Shown here: in pieces, positions 25,862 to 34,091 of the stretch
Position numbering within the stretch: position 1 is the first letter of the stretch
Layout: every line of letters begins with the position of its first letter
NCBI RefSeq assembly: GCF_020329505.1
Contig: NZ_JAGKJJ010000003.1
Span: 248,001-312,000 of the forward strand
Length of the DNA stretch: 64,000 nucleotides
Source of the DNA: Bradyrhizobium semiaridum
Lineage (GTDB): Bacteria; Pseudomonadota; Alphaproteobacteria; Rhizobiales; Xanthobacteraceae
Direction: 5' to 3'
Program-made: the position numbers and the translations under genes
The notes under the pieces: generated by a model
Told to the model about the DNA's origin: nothing
Databases searched by the model: none
Seen by the model: the letters and a program-made list of their open reading frames with translations, nothing else

Positions 25862-26232
25862 TCTGCAGCCTCCGGCACGACGGATAGAGGTGGGATGCGG
25901 GCAAGCGATTGCTTGCGGAAGATTTCGGGACGGCTGCGCCACGGCACGATGCCGTCGGGCGCCGCCGCATAGGCCACGCTGCCTGCGATCACATCCGCAG
26001 CATTGGCTGCGGACAGCCGGCCATAGACGTAGGACCAGCGCCCCGCCGCGCTGAGCGCGACCGAGCAGCCCTGGCTGCAGGCCGACAGGCATTCGATGGG
26101 AACCAGATTGACACCGTCTGGCACGCCGGCGTCACGAATCGCGGCATGCAGCGCTGCACCGGGCGCGACCTCGCCTTCGGCCAGGGTCTGGCCGGCGCGG
26201 CAGGTGATGCAGACATGAAGCGTAACGCTCAT
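25858..26232 (-). CDS. DUF1636-like cysteine-rich protein, first gene of the riboswitch operon
   Basis: A 124-residue protein beginning MSVTLHVCITCRAGQTLAEGE and containing a later ECLSACSQGCSVAL segment, so five cysteines in a C-x2-C ... C-x3-C-x3-C pattern. This resembles DUF1636 proteins and recalls thioredoxin-fold [2Fe-2S] ferredoxins, but no function is established. It is the first gene after the cobalamin riboswitch and overlaps cobW, so it is probably a redox or metal-handling partner for cobalt delivery (inference). The ATG lies inside a 10-bp hairpin with an AAAAGG ribosome site. Confidence 0.85.
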   Translation of the reverse strand: MSVTLHVCITCRAGQTLAEGEVAPGAALHAAIRDAGVPDGVNLVPIECLSACSQGCSVALSAAGRWSYVYGRLSAANAADVIAGSVAYAAAPDGIVPWRSRPEIFRKQSLARIPPLSVVPEAAE

Positions 26233-26267
26233 CGCCTTTTCCCAGATTGACGGCGGGAGGCGATGAG
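26228..26267 (-). promoter_or_regulatory. start-codon sequestering hairpin (riboswitch expression platform)
   Basis: CTCATCGCCT and AGGCGATGAG form a perfect 10-bp stem with a 20-base loop in the mRNA. The downstream arm holds the AGG of the ribosome site and the ATG of the DUF1636-like gene. Formation of the stem should block initiation, so the switch probably acts on translation. Confidence 0.7.
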
Positions 26268-26333
26268 GCACACGAACCGGTGGACATAGGTTCGCACCCC
26301 GTCGCGGAACACCCCGTCCGCCGGTTCTCAAAT

Positions 26334-26527
26334 CTGCGTTGGCAGGTCTCCCGGCTTGCGGAGCAGGGTTTCATCCCTTCGATGCCCGCCTTCCCGATCC
26401 CCTCAGGGAATCAGTGGCTTTGGACATCTCTCCGGTCACGGTCGCGGGGGCGGCTGCGCTTCCGGCCCAACCTCACGGGCCCTATCGCATTCCCTCTTCG
26501 CCTGTCATAGGACAGGAACCAACGCAG
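26334..26527 (-). promoter_or_regulatory. cobalamin (AdoCbl-type) riboswitch aptamer
   Basis: Read on the minus strand this region shows the conserved cobalamin aptamer parts in order: a GGGAATGCG segment, CAGCCGCCCCCGCGACCGTGA (L5 region), AAGCCACTG, and the B12 box GCCGGGAGACCTGCC. The ends pair perfectly over 9 bases (CTGCGTTGG with CCAACGCAG), which defines P1 and the limits given. It precedes the DUF1636-cobW-cobN operon. Downstream hairpins with GGGG loops (about 26290-26320) could make the L5-L13 kissing contact. Confidence 0.95.
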
Positions 26528-26574
26528 CCACACCATTCGTCCGCGGCACGGACTTGTCAAGCCAAAGGAACGTC

Positions 26575-27216
26575 ATGACGTCAGAAGCAAATGTCGGCGC
26601 AGACGGCGCGGCCGACGCCGAGGCGCGTCACGCCGCCAAGATGGCGAAGAAGAAGGCTGCGCGCGACAAGATCATGGCGACGAAGAGCGGCGAAAAGGGA
26701 CTGATCATCGTTCATACCGGCGCCGGCAAGGGAAAATCATCCTCCGCCTTCGGCATGATCGTGCGCTGCGTGGCGCATGGCTTTCCCTGCGCGGTGGTGC
26801 AATTCATCAAGGGCGCCTGGGACACCGGCGAGCGCCGCCTGCTCACCGGGCATTTCGGCGATCTCTGTCAGTTCCATGCCATGGGCGAAGGCTTTACCTG
26901 GGAGACGCAGGACCGCGCCCGCGACATCGCGGCGGCGCAGGCCGGTTGGGAGAAAGCCAAGGAGCTGATCGCAGACCCGAGCCTGCGCATGGTCGTGCTT
27001 GACGAGATCAACATCGCGCTGCGCTACGATTACCTCGCAATATCGGACGTCGTCGATTTCCTGACCAACTCGAAACCGCCGATGACGCATGTCGTGCTGA
27101 CCGGACGCAACGCCAAGGACGAGCTGATCGAGATCGCCGATCTCGTCACCGAGATGACGCTGGTGAAGCATCCGTTCCGCTCCGGCATCAAGGCGCAGCC
27201 GGGCGTCGAGTTCTGA
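26575..27216 (+). CDS. cobO: cob(I)yrinic acid a,c-diamide adenosyltransferase
   Basis: A 213-residue CobO/BtuR-type ATP:corrinoid adenosyltransferase. The P-loop [14 protein letters not shown] covers residues 47-60, and [15 protein letters not shown] is the Walker B-like block. It adds the 5'-deoxyadenosyl group. ATG 26575 has an AAAGGA site; the in-frame extension upstream runs through antisense riboswitch sequence and is rejected. It is divergent from the riboswitch operon and 7 bases upstream of cobQ. Confidence 0.95.
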   Translation: MTSEANVGADGAADAEARHAAKMAKKKAARDKIMATKSGEKGLIIVHTGAGKGKSSSAFGMIVRCVAHGFPCAVVQFIKGAWDTGERRLLTGHFGDLCQFHAMGEGFTWETQDRARDIAAAQAGWEKAKELIADPSLRMVVLDEINIALRYDYLAISDVVDFLTNSKPPMTHVVLTGRNAKDELIEIADLVTEMTLVKHPFRSGIKAQPGVEF

Positions 27217-27223
27217 GCGGATC

Positions 27224-28672
27224 ATGGCGCGCGCATTGATGATCCAGGGCGCCGGCTCGGACGTCGGCAAATCGCTCATCGTCGCCGGGCTCGCGCGCGC
27301 GGCGCGGCGGCGCGGCCTGCGCGTGCTGCCGTTCAAGCCGCAGAACATGTCGAACAATGCGGCGGTGACCGTCGACGGTGGCGAGATCGGCCGCGCGCAG
27401 GCGCTGCAGGCGCTGGCGGCCGGCGTCGAGCCGCACACCGACATGAACCCGGTGCTGCTGAAGCCGGAGAGCGATGTCGGCGCCCAGGTCATCGTGCACG
27501 GCAAGCGCGTCGCCACCGCTCGCGCGCGCGACTATGCCGCGATCAAACCCACATTGATGGGCGCGGTGCTGGAGAGTTTTGCGCGGCTGAAGCAGCGCGC
27601 CGATCTTGTGCTGGTCGAAGGCGCGGGCAGCCCCGCCGAGGTCAATCTGCGCAAGGCTGACATCGCCAATATGGGCTTTGCCCGCAGGGCCGATGTCCCC
27701 GTGGTGCTGGTCGGCGACATCGACCGCGGCGGCGTGATCGCGCAGCTCGTCGGCATCAAGACGGTGATCGATCCCGACGACGCCGCGATGATCGGGGGTT
27801 TCGTCATCAACAAGTTCCGCGGCGATCCCTCGCTGTTCGATGACGGCTACCGGCTGATCGAGGCGCGCACCGATTGGCGCGGCTTCGGCGTGCTGCCCTG
27901 GTTCGCGCACGCCGGCGAGTTGCCGGCCGAGGATGCACTCGGGCTCGGCGAATCGCGAAAGCCCGGCCAGTGCAAGGTCGCGTTCCTTGCACTGTCGCGG
28001 ATCGCCAATTTTGACGATCTGGACCCTCTCAAGCTCGAGCCAACCGTCGACCTCGTGATGGTCCGTCCGGGCAACGCGATCCCGGGCGATGCGAAACTCG
28101 TCATCGTGCCGGGCTCGAAATCGACGCGCGGCGACCTCGCCTTCCTACGCGCACAGGGTTGGGACATCGATCTCCTGGCGCATCACCGCCGTGGCGGCCA
28201 CGTGCTCGGCCTGTGCGGCGGTTACCAGATGCTCGGGCAGAGCGTCGCCGACCCCGACGGGATCGAAGGGCCCGCCGGCGAAACGCGCGGGCTCGGTCTG
28301 CTCGACGTCACCACGATCATGACGGAGCAAAAGACGCTGACGCGCGTCGCCGCCGTCCACGCCGCGACGGATCAGCCGATCAGCGCCTATGAAATCCATA
28401 TCGGCAGGACCGACGGAGCGGATCGGGCGCGGCCGTTCGCCTTTGTCGGCGGTGCGCCGGAAGGCGCCAGCTCGGCAGACGGACGCGTTCACGGCAGCTA
28501 TCTGCACGGCCTGTTCGCGTCGGACGAGTTTCGCAAGGCGTACCTCGCGCAACTCGACATTCCCGCAGCCGACCAGCCCTACGGTACGAGGGTCGAGCGC
28601 GCGCTCGATGCGCTTGCCGATCACATCGAGACGCATCTCGACGTCGACGGGCTTTTCGCGCTCGCCCGCTGA
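27224..28672 (+). CDS. cobQ: cobyric acid synthase
   Basis: A 482-residue glutamine amidotransferase. The N-terminal ATP-binding domain starts [22 protein letters not shown] with the [15 protein letters not shown] signature; the C-terminal domain has the nucleophile region [12 protein letters not shown] and the histidine in HGSYLHGLF. It amidates the b, d, e and g side chains of adenosylcobyrinic acid a,c-diamide. It follows cobO closely and probably shares its promoter. Confidence 0.95.
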   Translation: MARALMIQGAGSDVGKSLIVAGLARAARRRGLRVLPFKPQNMSNNAAVTVDGGEIGRAQALQALAAGVEPHTDMNPVLLKPESDVGAQVIVHGKRVATARARDYAAIKPTLMGAVLESFARLKQRADLVLVEGAGSPAEVNLRKADIANMGFARRADVPVVLVGDIDRGGVIAQLVGIKTVIDPDDAAMIGGFVINKFRGDPSLFDDGYRLIEARTDWRGFGVLPWFAHAGELPAEDALGLGESRKPGQCKVAFLALSRIANFDDLDPLKLEPTVDLVMVRPGNAIPGDAKLVIVPGSKSTRGDLAFLRAQGWDIDLLAHHRRGGHVLGLCGGYQMLGQSVADPDGIEGPAGETRGLGLLDVTTIMTEQKTLTRVAAVHAATDQPISAYEIHIGRTDGADRARPFAFVGGAPEGASSADGRVHGSYLHGLFASDEFRKAYLAQLDIPAADQPYGTRVERALDALADHIETHLDVDGLFALAR

Positions 28673-28675
28673 GCT

Positions 28676-29641
28676 TCAGCGCGCCAGCACCGCCGCAAGC
28701 CGCGACCATTCGCGCTCATCGCTGGGCAGACCGAGGCGCAACCATCCCGGCTGCTGCCCGAACACCCGCGACCAGATCCGGCCGCGCGCGAGCATCTCTT
28801 GCGCCGTCGGCGCGTCGCCGGTGTCGTAGAGCCGGAACAGCGGCGTGCCGCCGACCAGCGTCCAGCCCCGCGAGCGCACCGCCGCATCGAGCAGGGCGGC
28901 ATCGCGCACAAGGCGCGCCGCTGTCGCCCTCGTCCATTCGTCATCGCGCAACGCGCGCCGCCCGATCGCAATCGCCGGGCCGGATACAGGCCACGGCCCC
29001 GCCATTGCCGCCAGCGCTGCGATGTCTCCCTCGCTACCGAGCGCAAAGCCGAGCCGCAGCCCGGCTAAGCCATAGAATTTTCCGAACGAGCGCAGGATCA
29101 CGAGCCCCGATCGTCCCGCCTCGCGTGCAAGCGACACGCCCGGAACGGCATCGGCAAAACTCTCGTCGACCACCAGCCGGCGCACGCGGGGCAACAGCCC
29201 TAGCAACTCACCCCGATCATGCTGCCGGCCATCTGGATTGTTCGGGTTGACGACCACTGCAAGATCGGCACCCGCGAGCGCCGCAAGATCGGAGACTTCG
29301 CTCACGTGCCAACTGGCGGCCGACAGAACCGCGGCGTATTCATTGTAGGTCGGTGCCAGGATGCGCGCGCGGCCGCGCGCCACCAGATGCGGCAGCAGCT
29401 GAATCGCGGCTTGCGCGCCCGCCAGCGCTATGATCGGCGCGGTGGTGGCGTAGGCGTGCCGCGCGGCATCGTGGAGCGCTTCAATGTCGGATCGGGAGGG
29501 CAGCGCGTTCCAGCCGTTCGGCTCGACATCGCGCACGGGGTAAGGCACCCGATTGATCCCCGTCGACAGATCGATCCAGTCCTCCGCGCAGCCGCCGAAA
29601 CGTTGCCGGGCGACGTCGAGATTTCCGCCGTGCTCACGCAT
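28676..29641 (-). CDS. cobC: PLP-dependent aminotransferase-like CobC (threonine-phosphate decarboxylase type)
   Basis: A 321-residue fold-type I PLP enzyme. The N-terminal MREHGGNLDVARQRFGG and WIDLSTGINRVPYP are characteristic of CobC/CobD decarboxylases; VVNPNNPDGR and the PLP lysine in RSFGKFYGLAGLRLGFALG follow. It makes the aminopropanol (phosphate) arm for cobinamide. Only 3 bases separate its stop from the cobQ stop. ATG 29641 is chosen for the family N-terminus. Confidence 0.92.
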   Translation of the reverse strand: MREHGGNLDVARQRFGGCAEDWIDLSTGINRVPYPVRDVEPNGWNALPSRSDIEALHDAARHAYATTAPIIALAGAQAAIQLLPHLVARGRARILAPTYNEYAAVLSAASWHVSEVSDLAALAGADLAVVVNPNNPDGRQHDRGELLGLLPRVRRLVVDESFADAVPGVSLAREAGRSGLVILRSFGKFYGLAGLRLGFALGSEGDIAALAAMAGPWPVSGPAIAIGRRALRDDEWTRATAARLVRDAALLDAAVRSRGWTLVGGTPLFRLYDTGDAPTAQEMLARGRIWSRVFGQQPGWLRLGLPSDEREWSRLAAVLAR

Positions 29642-29652
29642 GCCCTGCTCCT

Positions 29653-30594
29653 TCACACGACGGCCAGCAATGCAAGGAGCGCGGCCAGCAGCAGCATCGC
29701 GCGGCGATAGAGCTTTAGCCCGCGGCCGATATCGGCGGCATCCGGATCGCGCGCGCCCGCGTTCAGCCATGGCTCGTCCGCCGTGCTGCCGTGATAAACG
29801 CGCGGGCCGCTGAGCCGCACGCCGAGCGCGCCGGCCATCGCCGCTTCCGGCCAGCCGGCATTCGGCGAGCGATGCCGCCTGGCGTCGCGCATCATGCACG
29901 CCGATGCCTGCGCAGGCGATGCAGCGAGCAGCACGAACAGCCCGCCGGTCAGGCGCGCCGGGATCAGATTGGCGAGATCGTCGATACGCGCAGCGGCCCA
30001 GCCAAAGGCTTCGTGCCGCTCGGTGCGATGGCCGATCATGGAGTCCAGCGTGTTGATCGCCTTGTAGCCGACGATGCCCGGCAACCCGAACAGCGCCCCC
30101 CAGAACACCGGCGCCACGATGCCATCGGACGCATTTTCGGCCAGACTCTCGATCGCCGCGCGCGCAATGCCGGCTTCATCGAGTGTGGCGGGATCACGCC
30201 CCACGATCTGTGATACCGCCGCACGCGCGCCGGCGATATCGCCGGATGCCAGCGGATCCGCGACCGCCGCGACGTGATCGTGCAGCGAGCGCGAGGCAAC
30301 CAGCGGCCACGCCAGAATTCCCAGCAGGAAAACTCGCATCCATCCGGAGCCAAGCGCGGCCTGGATGGCCCAGGCGAGCGCAGCCGTCACCGCGATCACC
30401 AGAAGAGCTGCCCCAACACCGGCCACACGGCGCAACGCCGGCGGATCAGCGCTCCGGTTCCAACTCGTATCGATCGCGTTGACCAACCCGCCGAGCCAGG
30501 TCACGGGGTGGCCGATCCGCGCGAACAGCCAGCTCGGCCAGCCGATCAGGGCGTCCACCGCCATCGCCACCGCCATCGCTCCCGCAAAGACCAC
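29653..30594 (-). CDS. cobD: adenosylcobinamide-phosphate synthase (CobD/CbiB)
   Basis: About 313 residues with several membrane helices and the CbiB blocks IGHPVTWLGGLV, ESLAENASDGIVAPVFWGALFGLPGIVGYKAINTLDSMIGH and RHRSPNAGWPEAAMAGALGVRLSGPRVYHG. It joins aminopropanol (phosphate) to cobyric acid at the inner membrane. The longest frame begins with a TTG; a GTG at 30594 preceded by GGGAGAAG is preferred, and an ATG six codons further in is possible. It is upstream of cobC with an 11-base gap. Confidence 0.9.
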   Translation of the reverse strand: MVFAGAMAVAMAVDALIGWPSWLFARIGHPVTWLGGLVNAIDTSWNRSADPPALRRVAGVGAALLVIAVTAALAWAIQAALGSGWMRVFLLGILAWPLVASRSLHDHVAAVADPLASGDIAGARAAVSQIVGRDPATLDEAGIARAAIESLAENASDGIVAPVFWGALFGLPGIVGYKAINTLDSMIGHRTERHEAFGWAAARIDDLANLIPARLTGGLFVLLAASPAQASACMMRDARRHRSPNAGWPEAAMAGALGVRLSGPRVYHGSTADEPWLNAGARDPDAADIGRGLKLYRRAMLLLAALLALLAVV

Positions 30595-30694
30595 GCATAC
30601 TTCTCCCGCCGCGATCCCCCTGATGCGCAAGACCCCGGCCAAGCGCAAGCCCCTCCACGTTCGATTTCGGCTTTGTCTTTCACGGCAATTGGTG

Positions 30695-30755
30695 GTTAGA
30701 GCGTTTTCGAGCGACGTGGATTCCGTTGGCGTAAATAAAATGCGCCAAGACGGGA
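30695..30755. repeat. decayed copy of a dispersed intergenic repeat
   Basis: The segment GTTAGAGCGTTTTCGAGCGACGTGGA followed by TTCCGTTGGCG and ATGCGCCAAGA resembles the dispersed GAGCGAAGTGG / CCGGTTCGCG / AACGCGTCAA repeat seen in Bradyrhizobium intergenic regions. It lies in the 180-base gap between divergent cobD and cobP. Related decayed copies occur near 12436 and 62190. Confidence 0.5.
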
Positions 30756-30776
30756 GCCAGGGCGCAACAGGAGATC

Positions 30777-31283
30777 ATGATGACCGTTATCCTGGTCACG
30801 GGCGGAGCGCGATCGGGAAAGAGCCGTCGCGCCGAGCTTCTTGCACGCGGCTTTGCGGGCCAGCCCGTTTACATCGCCACCGCCGAGGCGCTGGACGCGG
30901 AGATGGAGGTGCGCATCGCCGGCCACCGTGCGCGCCGCGGCCGCGACTGGCTCGAACGCGAGGTGTCGCTCGATCTCGTCGAAGCGCTGACCGCGACCGA
31001 TGGCGGCGGCGCACGGCTGGTCGATTGCCTGACGCTGTGGCTGTCGAACCTGATGCACGCCGAGCGCGACTGGCCGCAGGAGATCGCGCGGCTTGCCGAC
31101 GCGCTGCCGCGACAGAAGAGCCCCCTCGTCATGGTCACCAACGAGGTCGGCCTCGGCATCGTGCCCGACAACGCGCTGGCCCGCGCGTTTCGCGACGCCG
31201 CGGGTATGATGAACCAGACCATCGCCGCCGCCGCCGATACCGTGGAATTCGTGGTGGCGGGCTTGCCGATGAAGCTGAAATGA
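30777..31283 (+). CDS. cobP: bifunctional adenosylcobinamide kinase/adenosylcobinamide-phosphate guanylyltransferase
   Basis: A 168-residue CobP/CobU enzyme: P-loop LVTGGARSGKSRRAELLA at the N-terminus, YIATAEALDAEMEVRIAGHRARRG and VTNEVGLGIVP. It phosphorylates adenosylcobinamide and transfers GMP to it. Two adjacent ATGs are available (30777, 30780), both after an AGGAG site; the second has the better spacing. It is divergent from cobD and starts a plus-strand operon with bluB and cbtBA. Confidence 0.93.
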   Translation: MMTVILVTGGARSGKSRRAELLARGFAGQPVYIATAEALDAEMEVRIAGHRARRGRDWLEREVSLDLVEALTATDGGGARLVDCLTLWLSNLMHAERDWPQEIARLADALPRQKSPLVMVTNEVGLGIVPDNALARAFRDAAGMMNQTIAAAADTVEFVVAGLPMKLK

Positions 31284-31314
31284 GCGTCACTGTGCTGCAG
31301 ACGAGTCGAGGCTG

Positions 31315-31947
31315 ATGGTCGCATTCGACGAGGCGTTTCGCCGGCAACTGCACGAACTGTTCGTGTGGCGCCGCGACGTGCGGCGCTTCCGCACCGACCC
31401 GCTGCCGCCGGGCACCATCGAGCAACTGATCGAGATCGCCTGCCTGTCGCCATCGGTCGGGTTGAGCCAACCCTGGCGATTCGTCATCGTCGAGGATGCG
31501 GTGCGCCGCCGCGCCGTGATCGACGATTTCAAATCCTGCAACGCCGATGCGCTGCGCTCCTATTCGGGCGAGCGCGCGGCGAAATATGCCACGCTGAAAC
31601 TGTCGGGCCTCGCGGAGGCGCCCGGCCACGTCGCGGTCTTCGCCGACGCTTCAGGCGCGATCGGCTCTGGTCTTGGGCGCGCCACGATGCCCGAAACCGT
31701 CGACTATTCCGTGGTCGCCGCGATCTGCTCGATGTGGCTGGCGGCACGCGCCGAAGGCATCGGCCTCGGCTGGGTCTCGATCCTCAATCCGGCGCGCATT
31801 CACGACATCCTCGACGTCTCGCAGTCCTGGAAGTTCATCGGCTATCTCTGCATCGGTTATCCCGAGGCCGAGTGTGACCGGCCGGAGCTCGAGCAAGCCA
31901 AATGGGAATCGCGGCGAGGTTCGGGTGACTTCACGATCCGACGCTAA
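31315..31947 (+). CDS. bluB: 5,6-dimethylbenzimidazole synthase
   Basis: A 210-residue nitroreductase-fold flavoprotein. The N-terminal FVWRRDVRRFRTDPLPPG, the ACLSPSVGLSQPWRF block and DYSVVAAICSMWLAARAEGIGLGWVSIL identify BluB, which cleaves FMN with oxygen to form the lower ligand of B12. It lies 31 bases after cobP. The following small gene starts inside its 3' end. Confidence 0.93.
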   Translation: MVAFDEAFRRQLHELFVWRRDVRRFRTDPLPPGTIEQLIEIACLSPSVGLSQPWRFVIVEDAVRRRAVIDDFKSCNADALRSYSGERAAKYATLKLSGLAEAPGHVAVFADASGAIGSGLGRATMPETVDYSVVAAICSMWLAARAEGIGLGWVSILNPARIHDILDVSQSWKFIGYLCIGYPEAECDRPELEQAKWESRRGSGDFTIRR

Positions 31948-32239
31948 TCCCGGCGCGCAGTGGCGCGCCGACATCGCCTCGCTGGTCTTTCCGGTCACAG
32001 GGCACGGCGCGATCTGTGCCGTGCATCGCGGCGCTTTCCGGACGCTGCTCGGCGTGGACCCAACGCCGGAGGATTGCCTCGTCTATTTCCAACGCTTTGA
32101 AATTGCATTCGAAGCTGCGGCACGCGCCAAGATCGCGCGCAAGCGGGTTGCGCCGGGCACCAATCTGCATCTTACCAGTCGCGACATCGCCCGAAAGCTG
32201 CTAGAAGCCGCTCAAGTCGAAGGTGGAGAACTGCCATGA
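31925..32239 (+). CDS. unrecognised 104-residue protein in the bluB-cbtBA operon
   Basis: I do not recognise this family. With a GTG start inside the 3' end of bluB the product is 104 residues: an N-terminal ADIASLVFPVTGHGAICAVHRGAFRTLLG, then TPEDCLVYFQRFEIAFEAAARAKIARKR, and a C-terminal TNLHLTSRDIARKLLEA. It looks soluble, with two cysteines and three histidines and a probable long helix. The TGA overlaps the cbtB ATG, so it is coupled to the cobalt transporter genes. Those overlaps and protein-like composition support it being real; the start is uncertain because the frame is open further upstream. Confidence 0.7.
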   Translation: MTSRSDANPGAQWRADIASLVFPVTGHGAICAVHRGAFRTLLGVDPTPEDCLVYFQRFEIAFEAAARAKIARKRVAPGTNLHLTSRDIARKLLEAAQVEGGELP

Positions 32240-32430
32240 GCCAGGCCCAGATCACGGAATCGCAAGTCACGCATCTGCCCGTCGCCGGACAGGTCGGTCG
32301 GCTTGCCCAGTCGCTGATGGCGATGGCGCTCGGCCTGTTGATCGTCGGCGTGGTCGGCTTCTCGCACATTGACGTCATCCACAACGCCGCGCACGACGTG
32401 CGCCATTCCAACGCATTCCCCTGCCACTGA
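32236..32430 (+). CDS. cbtB: cobalt transporter subunit CbtB
   Basis: A 64-residue protein with a single transmembrane helix (LMAMALGLLIVGVVGFSHI) and the histidine-rich C-terminal motif HNAAHDVRHSNAFPCH that marks CbtB. CbtAB are predicted cobalt transporters associated with B12 genes. The ATG overlaps the stop of the preceding unknown gene. The gene for CbtA follows 10 bases later. Confidence 0.93.
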   Translation: MSQAQITESQVTHLPVAGQVGRLAQSLMAMALGLLIVGVVGFSHIDVIHNAAHDVRHSNAFPCH

Positions 32431-32440
32431 TCGTCAGGGC

Positions 32441-33187
32441 ATGAGCACCTTTCGCGCGATCGTATTCTCGTCGGTCGTCGCCGGATTCATCGTCGGCCTT
32501 GTCGTCACCGCGGCCCAGCAATTCGGCACCGTCCCGCTGATCCTGAAGGCCGAGGTCTACGAGAAGGCTGCCGAGCATCGTCACGACGCGGCCGCGGCGC
32601 CGCAGATCATCCTGGTCCACGACCACGCCGAGCAGGCTCCCGGCGCACAGGCGTGGGAACCGCGCGACGGGCTGGAGCGCAATCTCTATACCGCGGGCGC
32701 AAATATTCTGACTGCGATCGGTTTTGCGCTGCTGCTCGGCGGCTTCCTTTCATTGCGCAGCGGCGCGACCGGTGTGCGGCCGTCCTGGCACGAAGGCCTG
32801 ATGTGGGGGCTGGCTGGCTTTGCCGTGTTCACCATCGCTCCGGCGCTCGGCTTGCCGCCGGAGCTGCCAGGCGTTCCGGTCGCTCCGCTGCTCTCGCGTC
32901 AGATCTGGTGGGTGATCGCGGTGGCGGCGACGGCCGCCGGTCTTGGGCTGATCGTGTTCCGCCGCTCGATCCCGGCGGCGATCGCCGGCGTGGTGCTGAT
33001 CATGCTGCCGCATCTGATCGGCGCGCCGGAGCTGGAGCACATCGAGACCAACGTGCCCTCGTCACTGTCGCATCAGTTCGTGGTCGCCGTCACGGTGACC
33101 AGCCTGATCTTCTGGTCGCTGCTGGGCAGCCTGACCAGTGCCGCGTTCGCCTGGTTCGATCGGCCGGCCTCAACCATTCGCGCCTGA
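32441..33187 (+). CDS. cbtA: cobalt transporter subunit CbtA
   Basis: A 248-residue membrane protein with about five hydrophobic helices. The N-terminal STFRAIVFSSVVAGFIVGLVVT, a periplasmic stretch with HRHDAAAAPQIILVHDHAEQ, and LMWGLAGFAVFTIAPALGLPPELPG are typical of CbtA. Histidines in the loop may bind the metal. Its last 18 bases overlap the 3' end of the convergent dienelactone hydrolase-like gene. Confidence 0.92.
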   Translation: MSTFRAIVFSSVVAGFIVGLVVTAAQQFGTVPLILKAEVYEKAAEHRHDAAAAPQIILVHDHAEQAPGAQAWEPRDGLERNLYTAGANILTAIGFALLLGGFLSLRSGATGVRPSWHEGLMWGLAGFAVFTIAPALGLPPELPGVPVAPLLSRQIWWVIAVAATAAGLGLIVFRRSIPAAIAGVVLIMLPHLIGAPELEHIETNVPSSLSHQFVVAVTVTSLIFWSLLGSLTSAAFAWFDRPASTIRA

Positions 33188-33997
33188 CAATCTCCGTTTG
33201 AAGAACGCCAGGATTTCATCGCGCGCCGCAATTGTCGGCTGGCCGGCCTCGTCGATCAGATGCACGGTCACCACGCTGTGCGGCGTCGTGACGAACTTGT
33301 CGAAGAACGGCGGGACGTCGCGGTTCGCCGCGTTGTCGGGCAGAACGCGCCCGACAAAGCGGTCGCCCAGCGCCTCGGCATAGGCTGCGAAGCGCTGCGC
33401 CATGCAGAACTTGTCGCCCTCGAAGCGATAGGCGAGCACGGTCAGGTCCTCGCGCTCGAGCCGTTCGCGGACCGCCTTGACCTCGTCCGGCGCGATCTCG
33501 ATGCCGGCCGGATCGTTCAGCGGCAACGACGGCTGCGACAGCACCGGCGCCAGCATCGACGGCTCCAGCATCATGGTCAGCGCGAAATTGCCGGTAAAAC
33601 ACATGCCGATGGCGCCGACGCCGGGCCCGCCGCATTCGCCGTGCGCGAATCGCGCGAGCGCCCGCAGCCATTGCGTCACCGGACTGGACTGGTTCGCAGC
33701 CATCGCGCGAAATTCCGCGCTGACGCAAGCGCGCTGGAACACCGCGGCACCCTGCTCCGTGCCGGCCACGGCGCCGTCGCGGCCGAACAATGATGGCATG
33801 TAGACGGTGAAGCCGGCATCGCGAACCCAGCGGGCGAAGCGCGCGACATGCGGACTGATGCCTGGCATTTCCGCCATCACGATCACGGCGGGCCCCTGCC
33901 CTGCGACGTAAACAGCCTTGCCGACGCCATCGAGCGTGATCTCGCGGCGCGCGAAATCCTCCAGCGGATCGTCCTGGGTCATCGGCCGTGTCGGCAT
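33170..33997 (-). CDS. dienelactone hydrolase family protein
   Basis: A 275-residue alpha/beta hydrolase. The nucleophile is the cysteine in GAIGMCFTGNFAL, the usual site in dienelactone hydrolases; the acidic member may be in LAYRFEGDKF and a histidine lies in the TTPHSVVTVHLIDE tail. Substrate unknown. It is divergent from a GlxA-type regulator 94 bases away and may be its target. The 3' end overlaps cbtA tail-to-tail. Confidence 0.88.
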   Translation of the reverse strand: MPTRPMTQDDPLEDFARREITLDGVGKAVYVAGQGPAVIVMAEMPGISPHVARFARWVRDAGFTVYMPSLFGRDGAVAGTEQGAAVFQRACVSAEFRAMAANQSSPVTQWLRALARFAHGECGGPGVGAIGMCFTGNFALTMMLEPSMLAPVLSQPSLPLNDPAGIEIAPDEVKAVRERLEREDLTVLAYRFEGDKFCMAQRFAAYAEALGDRFVGRVLPDNAANRDVPPFFDKFVTTPHSVVTVHLIDEAGQPTIAARDEILAFFKRRLSGANG

Positions 33998-34091
33998 CGG
34001 CGGTTCTCCTTATCGGGATCGGCAGCGAAAGTTGCGATTTTCCGCTGCTCCGGCTAGTGTCAAAAATGACATTGTTCGCGGATTTCTTGAC

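Noticed and set aside
30595..30776. Second cobalamin riboswitch before cobP
   Set aside because: No B12 box or GCCACTG segment on either strand; only a decayed dispersed repeat is present.
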